64,000 bases of DNA from positions 30,148-94,147 of the forward strand of contig CAZCWX010000076.1 of NCBI GenBank assembly GCA_964502465.1. Direction: 5' to 3'. This stretch comes from CAZCWX01 sp964502465. Its GTDB lineage: Bacteria > Desulfobacterota > Binatia > Bin18. The first letter of the stretch is position 1, and each line of letters starts with the position of its first letter. Shown here piece after piece: positions 61,281 to 64,000 of the stretch. A program made the translations under genes and the position numbers. The notes under the pieces were generated by a model. It saw only the letters and a program-made list of their open reading frames with translations, ran no database searches and was not told the DNA's origin.

Positions 61281-63362
61281 ATGGATGAGAGCCGATTTGT
61301 CAATCGCGAACTCTCCTGGCTCGAGTTTAACCGACGGGTGTTGGAAGAGGCGCAGGATGAGAGTGTGCCGTTGCTGGAACGGGTGAAATTTCTGGCGATT
61401 TTCAGCTCCAACCTGGACGAGTTCTTCATGGTGCGGGTGGCGCGGCTCAAGCGGCAGATTGTGGGAGGGGACCAAAGCCCCGGGCCAGACGGACTGACCC
61501 CTGCGCAAACGTTGGCGGCGATTGCCGAACGGGTGCATGCGTTAGCGGACGAACAGCACCGGTGCTTTTTGGAGACGATTGAACCTGCACTCGCCGCCGA
61601 GGGCATCCGGATTGTTGGGCCGGAGGAGGTGAATCCTGAACAAGAGAGCTTTTTAGAGGAGTACTTCCGGCGCACGTTGCTGCCAGTGGTGACCCCGCTC
61701 GCCATTGATCCAGGACACCCGTTCCCGCATCTGGCCAATCGTTCGCTCTGCCTCGCCGTCTCGCTCCGTCCCTCGGCGTCCTCATATCTCCCCAACACGA
61801 CCCTCGCCGTCGTCCATATGCCTGCGATGCAGGTTCTCCCGCGCTTCATTGCGCTCCCTGCCCCCCCTGGGCGGTATGAGTTCATGCTGGTGGAGGATGT
61901 GATAGGCCGGTATCTACCGGTATTGTATCACGGGTATGAACTGCTGTCCTTCCACGCCGTCCGAGTGACCAGGGATGCTGATATCTCTTTGCCGCGTGGG
62001 CGCACAGAAGATTTGCTCAGTAGCATCGAGCAGAGCCTGCGGGAACGACGGATGGGGGACGCAATACGGTTGCAGTATGATGCCGACTTGCCAACTGAGA
62101 TTCTTGAACTGTTCATCCAAGAACTGGAATTAGCACCAACCGATCTCTACGCCGGCAAGGGCTTCACCGCCTTCACCGATCTTTTCCAGCTGTACGCGGC
62201 GGTGAATCTGCCGCATCTCAAAGACCAACCGTTGGCGTCCCTGCCCGTGCCGGCGTTTGAGACGACTGGAAGCATCTGGAGCGCTATCCGACAGGGCGAT
62301 ATTCTGGTGTATCACCCGTATCATTCGTTCAATGCTGTCACACGCTTTGTCGAAGAAGCCGCCCAAGATCCCAAAGTGCTCGCCATCAAGATGACCCTCT
62401 ACCGCGTCAGCCCGACCTCTCCCATTGCCCAGGCACTGACGCGGGCAGCAGAAGCAGGCAAGGAGGTAGCGGTGCTGGTTGAACTCCAGGCCCGCTTTGA
62501 TGAGGAAGCGAATATCTCCTGGGCGCGAGCCTTGGAGGAAGTGGGGGCGCATGTGGTATATGGCTTGGTCGGATACAAAACCCACTGCAAAGCCTGCCTG
62601 GTGGTGCGGCAAGAGGCGACAGGAATTCGCCGCTACTGTCACCTGGCCACGGGCAACTACAACGTGCGGACGAGCGGGATCTACAGCGACTTGGGGCTAT
62701 TTACCTGTCGGGAAGGGTTTGGCGAAGACTTAACGCGACTGTTCAACCTGCTGACTGGCTATACACGGCCAGAGCAGTTTACCTACTTGCTCATTGCTCC
62801 AACCTCTCTGCGCGATGGTTTTATTGAACGCATTCGTCGAGAAGCTGAGTACGCGCGTGCTGGCCAGTCGGCGCGGCTCATCGCTAAAGTGAACAGTCTG
62901 GTCGATCCCTTCCTGATTGACGAATTGTATGCCGCGAACCAAGCGGGAGTACAAATTGACTTGATCGTGCGGGGAATCTGTTGTCTCCGGCCAGGTGTTT
63001 CAGGATTATCTGAGCATATACGGGTGATCTCGATCGTGGATCGCTTTCTTGAGCATGCCCGCATTTTTTACTTTCACAATGCTGGGGAACCAGAATATTG
63101 GTTGGCGTCGGCAGACTGGATGCCCAGAAATCTCGATCGACGGGTGGAATTAGCGTTTCCTGTTATTGAACCTGCACTGCAGGCGCAGGTGAGGGAGGTT
63201 TTGGAGGTTCAGCTCGCAGACACGGCGAAGGCCCGTCTTCTGCTGCCAGATGGGCGTTCGCAGCGACTGACCCCTAATGGTGCGATGCTCCTCCGTTCTC
63301 AGGAACGGTTGTATGAGATTGCCAGCACGCACTGGACGGGGCCTCAGTCGGTCAGTGCCTAA
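61281..63362 (+). CDS. ppk1: Polyphosphate kinase 1
   Basis: Membrane-associated enzyme making polyphosphate from ATP. 693 residues with the four PPK1 domains: RFVNRELSWLEFNRRVLEEA at the N-terminus, LAIKMTLYRVSPTSPIAQAL, ARFDEEANISWARALEEVGA, the first active-site histidine in GYKTHCKACLVVRQE, and FHNAGEPEYWLASADWMPRN with the second histidine region and LDRRVELAFPV. Intact. Last gene of the run that begins with the P-type ATPase. Confidence 0.97.
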   Translation: MDESRFVNRELSWLEFNRRVLEEAQDESVPLLERVKFLAIFSSNLDEFFMVRVARLKRQIVGGDQSPGPDGLTPAQTLAAIAERVHALADEQHRCFLETIEPALAAEGIRIVGPEEVNPEQESFLEEYFRRTLLPVVTPLAIDPGHPFPHLANRSLCLAVSLRPSASSYLPNTTLAVVHMPAMQVLPRFIALPAPPGRYEFMLVEDVIGRYLPVLYHGYELLSFHAVRVTRDADISLPRGRTEDLLSSIEQSLRERRMGDAIRLQYDADLPTEILELFIQELELAPTDLYAGKGFTAFTDLFQLYAAVNLPHLKDQPLASLPVPAFETTGSIWSAIRQGDILVYHPYHSFNAVTRFVEEAAQDPKVLAIKMTLYRVSPTSPIAQALTRAAEAGKEVAVLVELQARFDEEANISWARALEEVGAHVVYGLVGYKTHCKACLVVRQEATGIRRYCHLATGNYNVRTSGIYSDLGLFTCREGFGEDLTRLFNLLTGYTRPEQFTYLLIAPTSLRDGFIERIRREAEYARAGQSARLIAKVNSLVDPFLIDELYAANQAGVQIDLIVRGICCLRPGVSGLSEHIRVISIVDRFLEHARIFYFHNAGEPEYWLASADWMPRNLDRRVELAFPVIEPALQAQVREVLEVQLADTAKARLLLPDGRSQRLTPNGAMLLRSQERLYEIASTHWTGPQSVSA

Positions 63363-63467
63363 ATCGGACCACACGACTTTGGGACACTTTACTGGCTGGT
63401 TGCTCGGTGCAGGGGTTGGGATGAGGACCCTTGCCCAGAAAGAGACTGTTGCGTGAAGAGAGGGGGG

Positions 63468-63521
63468 ACCTGGTAGAATGAGGACCCCTGGGGAGAAAGG
63501 TTCCCCTTGCTTCTACCAGGT
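63468..63521. repeat. Long inverted repeat with nested hairpin
   Basis: ACCTGGTAGAA (63468-63478) and TTCTACCAGGT (63511-63521) are perfect 11-nt complements. Inside, GGGGA and TCCCC form a second hairpin. There is no T-tract after it, so it is more a structural or regulatory RNA/DNA element than a classic terminator for ppk1. Confidence 0.6.
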
Positions 63522-63713
63522 AGGGGGGGAGGGAATACGGAATACTTTGCCTTCTACTCTTCTCTCTGTGACGCCATAATGAAACAAGGATGAAAAGTTG
63601 ATGAAAGGCGGGAAGAGGTAAGGAAAGATTTTGATAGATTATCAGCGCCTGACCGAAAGAGTTGCAAACAGCAATGAGAATTATCAAATTTTTCGTTGAG
63701 TTGAAAAAACCTA

Positions 63714-63741
63714 TTGACTCACTGTAGAAAAATATTACTAT
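63714..63741 (+). promoter_or_regulatory. Probable sigma-70 promoter for DUF5132 copy 2
   Basis: TTGACT (63714-63719), a 16-nt spacer and TACTAT (63736-63741) in an AT-rich stretch about 65 nt before the gene. The nearest start would lie near 63748, just ahead of the TGTTACA repeats. Confidence 0.5.
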
Positions 63742-63755
63742 GCATCCCTCTTGAT

Positions 63756-63773
63756 TGTTACAAAAATGTTACA
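63756..63773 (+). promoter_or_regulatory. Direct repeat of TGTTACA at 11-nt spacing
   Basis: TGTTACA at 63756-63762 and 63767-63773, exactly 11 nt apart. The same heptamer occurs singly at 53685-53691 and 55091-55097, upstream of other genes of the locus. Its place downstream of the -10 suits a repressor or a post-start element. Confidence 0.45.
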
Positions 63774-63806
63774 AATATATGAAATAAACATGAAAGGAAG
63801 TGTGTA

Positions 63807-64000
63807 GTGGCATTACTCGATGACCTTTTAAGCGGATGGAGTTCAACCGTCTTGATTGGGGTAGGAGTGGCGATTGCTGCACCTGTCCTGCTCCCAGCGG
63901 TGGGAGCAGTAGTCCGCCCCGTAGCAAAAGGCTTGGTGAAGGGGGGGCTTTTTGCGGTGGACTCGCTCAAAGAACTCGTTGCTGACGGCGCTGAGCAGGT
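63807..64000 (+). CDS. DUF5132-like small membrane protein, copy 2, cut by window
   Basis: 64 codons to the window edge, closely similar to the protein at 53703: ALLDDLLSGWSSTVLIGVGV, APVLLPAVGAVVRPVAKGLV and KGGLFAVDSLKELVADGAEQ. GTG 63807 has AAAGGAAG upstream. It marks a second transcription unit of the locus that continues beyond the window. Confidence 0.7.
   Translation, partial: MALLDDLLSGWSSTVLIGVGVAIAAPVLLPAVGAVVRPVAKGLVKGGLFAVDSLKELVADGAEQ

Larger units (their letters stand above)
63363..63806. other. Intergenic region between ppk1 and DUF5132 copy 2
   Basis: 444 nt without a gene. It contains a repeat of ATGAGGACCC (63421-63430 and 63478-63487), a long inverted repeat (63468-63521), an AT-rich 3' part with a promoter-like pair (63714-63741) and two TGTTACA elements (63756-63773). 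Confidence 0.6.

Overview
The window reads as chromosome from a Gram-negative, non-enteric bacterium. It encodes an outer-membrane porin, a BamD-type lipoprotein, LspA and OmpA-like lipoproteins. The gene mix (paired ArsA-like ATPases, CysO/CysM sulfur-carrier cysteine synthesis, a type-2-like isoleucyl-tRNA synthetase, a GldA/F/G-type ABC module, a bufferin locus) suggests Desulfobacterota, Binatota, Tectomicrobia or a similar deep lineage. That placement is inference. No rRNA, tRNA, CRISPR, prophage or insertion sequence was recognised. Most of the sequence is dense, ordinary chromosome.

Region by region. 1-4 kb: proB (cut by the window edge), proA, nadD, rsfS and a small zinc-ribbon protein. 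4.1-8.7 kb (minus): two ArsA-like ATPases behind fabF and fabH. 8.9-9.8 kb: bamD. 9.9-16.2 kb (plus): a sulfur-assimilation cluster with a ThiF/MoeB-like E1, threonine synthase, CysO, CysM, a NIL-domain protein, a degenerate second E1-like protein and an APS kinase-ATP sulfurylase fusion. The two E1-like proteins carry complementary halves of one active site. 16.3-17.9 kb (minus): an ECF sigma factor, its anti-sigma factor and a secreted protein. 18.2-22.9 kb (plus): a Gld-type ABC exporter module. 23-27.8 kb (minus): two duplicated glycine-zipper lipoproteins, lspA and ileS. 28.2-30.7 kb (minus): a bufferin (BufABC-like) copper-RiPP operon. 31-37.7 kb: moeA, purE, murF, a CCA-adding/poly(A) polymerase family gene and prfC. 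37.8-41.1 kb: a worn stretch with an XRE-cupin regulator, remnants of a histidine kinase and a PRPP synthetase, an intact nicotinamidase, arsC and a VOC fragment.

41.1-51.5 kb (minus) is a complete phosphate regulon in the order porin-pstS-pstC-pstA-pstB-phoU-phoB-phoR. PstC and PstA carry large periplasmic inserts, and an attenuator-like hairpin sits behind pstS. 51.8-53.6 kb holds small genes, including one behind a triple PhoB-box array, and a PadR regulator.

53.7-64 kb is the most unusual part. Two DUF5132-like membrane proteins bracket three domains of the HMA2 type that have no CxxC but share a G-R-x-R-x-K-V motif; one of these forms the N-terminus of a Ca2+-type P-ATPase. Between them lie a protein made of about eight 22-residue synuclein/apolipoprotein-like amphipathic repeats, a MetK paralogue whose methionine-side residues appear substituted while its ATP/triphosphate residues remain, an exopolyphosphatase and polyphosphate kinase 1. 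My interpretation is a locus for a membrane-bounded or protein-coated polyphosphate/cation storage granule, resembling acidocalcisomes or ferrosomes in logic and placed next to the phosphate regulon. This is a hypothesis from gene content and motifs, not a demonstrated system.
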